From contig JAGIAT010000014.1 of the NCBI GenBank assembly GCA_017744715.1, forward strand, positions 96,791-160,790: a DNA stretch of 64,000 bases, given 5' to 3'. The notes beneath the pieces were generated by a model. It had not been told where the DNA came from, searched no databases, and saw only the letters and a program-made list of their open reading frames with translations. This stretch comes from Niabella sp. (GTDB taxonomy: Bacteria; Bacteroidota; Bacteroidia; Chitinophagales; Chitinophagaceae). The position numbers and the translations under genes were made by a program. This document shows positions 63,397-64,000 of this stretch, one piece after another. Numbering within the stretch: the first letter of the stretch is position 1; every line of letters starts with the position of its first letter.

Positions 63397-63599
63397 AATT
63401 AAAAACACAAAGATACGCAGCCCGGTTGCTTAAACCCTGCTGTTCATATTTTTAGCTGATTAAAAAATACCCGTGGATATTTATTCAATAAGTGAAGTCT
63501 TTTACCTATTTTCGCAATCCTTAAACGGTAAACGCCGGTCATTAGGGAAGTTCTTTACAATAAAACAGGGACGCATTTTATATGTTTTCTTGTATTTAT

Positions 63600-63685
63600 G
63601 CCCGGGTGGCGAAATTGGTAGACGCACCACCTTGAGGTGGTGGCGCTGGTAACTCGGCGTGCTGGTTCGAATCCAGTCTCGGGCA
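63600..63685 (+). tRNA. tRNA-Leu (anticodon GAG)
   Basis: 86 nt with a long variable arm, as expected for leucine. Acceptor GCCCGGG/CTCGGGC (one G-T), anticodon stem CCACC/GGTGG with loop TTGAGGT, variable arm TGGT...CGGCGT region, T arm CTGG-TTCGAAT-CCAG. CCA not encoded. A -7-like TATTTTCG is at 63507-63514. Confidence 0.94.
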
Positions 63686-63686
63686 C

Positions 63687-63722
63687 AAAAAGGTTGTAAG
63701 TAATAAACTTGCAACCTTTTTT
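63687..63722 (+). terminator. terminator of tRNA-Leu
   Basis: AAAAAGGTTGTAAG and CTTGCAACCTTTTT pair (one G-T/C variation) across a 7-nt loop, followed by T-rich sequence. Confidence 0.88.
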
Positions 63723-63829
63723 GTTTTTACGGATGCCATGATTCAATTGGTTAGTACTGCAAACCGCGACTTTAGAAAACCGCTTCCCTTTGTAATAATT
63801 ATTGACAATATACCATACGGGTTCCGTCA

Positions 63830-64000
63830 GGTATATTTTATACCATTTGCCGGATCTTTTAGCTATCTTTATACCAATGGCTTATTGACGTAAAAGCCTA
63901 AATTTGAACCTTTGATAAATACAATTTTTAGCTGTTATGGAAAAGAAGATACATGAAGGCCGTAATGTAAAGCGTTTCCGCGAAATGCTGGGCATTAAAC
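63830..64000 (+). mobile_element. xre unit, copy 3 (cut by window end)
   Basis: Leader 'tataccatttgccggatctt', 'tatctttata' and 'taaatttgaacct' as in the other copies. Just in front lies a larger inverted repeat (AATATACC..ACGG at 63809-63822 with CCGTCAGGTATATT at 63826-63839), a possible operator. The gene begins at 63937. Confidence 0.5.
63937..64000 (+). CDS. XRE-family regulator (copy 3, partial)
   Basis: The first 21 codons are visible: EKKIHEGRNVKRFREMLGIK, identical to copies 1 and 2. In this copy the upstream stretch corresponding to MINTTT is out of frame, which fixes the start codon of the whole family. Confidence 0.85.
   Translation, partial: MEKKIHEGRNVKRFREMLGIK

Overview
The window looks like a chromosomal segment of a Bacteroidota bacterium, most likely Chitinophagaceae (Niabella-like; this placement is inference). 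Support: promoters of the Bacteroidetes type (TTTG-N19-TAnnTTTG, clearest at 5494-5524 and 52695-52725), few Shine-Dalgarno sites, a TonB receptor with a carboxypeptidase-like domain, fasciclin lipoproteins, HolA, PurC, PurM, RibF and FolC of Bacteroidetes type, and many dispersed intergenic repeats.

Layout. 0-17 kb is mostly backbone: end of panC, OsmC protein, metZ-like sulfhydrylase, holA, a membrane coiled-coil protein, a possible small RNA, PhyH dioxygenase plus SDR, fasciclin lipoprotein plus TonB receptor, purC, a TlpA-like/SMUG2-like pair, and a sugar-acid dehydratase plus SDR. 17-24 kb is accessory: parDE, a DUF763 gene, a frameshifted rhuM-fic gene, a truncated and a complete KilA-N gene, and a SymE-like gene divergent from an XRE regulator.

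24.2-36.8 kb is an AT-rich defence island with the four core genes of a single-strand DNA phosphorothioation (Ssp) system: sspB (DUF4007), sspC (ATPase), sspD (PAPS-reductase-like) and, on the other strand, sspA (cysteine desulfurase). The usual SspE (DUF262 plus HNH nuclease) is absent. In its place are a DUF262-only protein, a eukaryotic-like protein kinase whose start overlaps it, an Mrr-type PD-(D/E)XK protein, and a large GHKL (Hsp90/MORC-like) ATPase 20 bp downstream of sspA. I regard this as the best candidate for an undescribed or poorly described system here.

37-50.5 kb is a patchwork: two coiled-coil/HTH genes below an operator array spaced by 15 bp, a MITE-like element, an HExxH peptidase, a PIN toxin-antitoxin pair, secreted proteins, large arrays of hairpin repeats, another PhyH protein, and an McrBC-like locus whose mcrB gene is interrupted by a unit of about 640 bp carrying an xre gene. 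The same xre unit occurs at 23.4 kb, at 63.8 kb (cut by the window end) and as a decayed remnant at 31.5 kb. Its GC-rich tail also occurs alone at 37.1 and 46.0 kb, and its helices keep pairing while their sequences change. 50.7-63.7 kb returns to backbone: purM, ribF, an ABC-F ATPase, tRNA-Lys, an Asp/Asn hydroxylase, AraC regulator with MFS exporter, BON and SH3 proteins, folC and tRNA-Leu.
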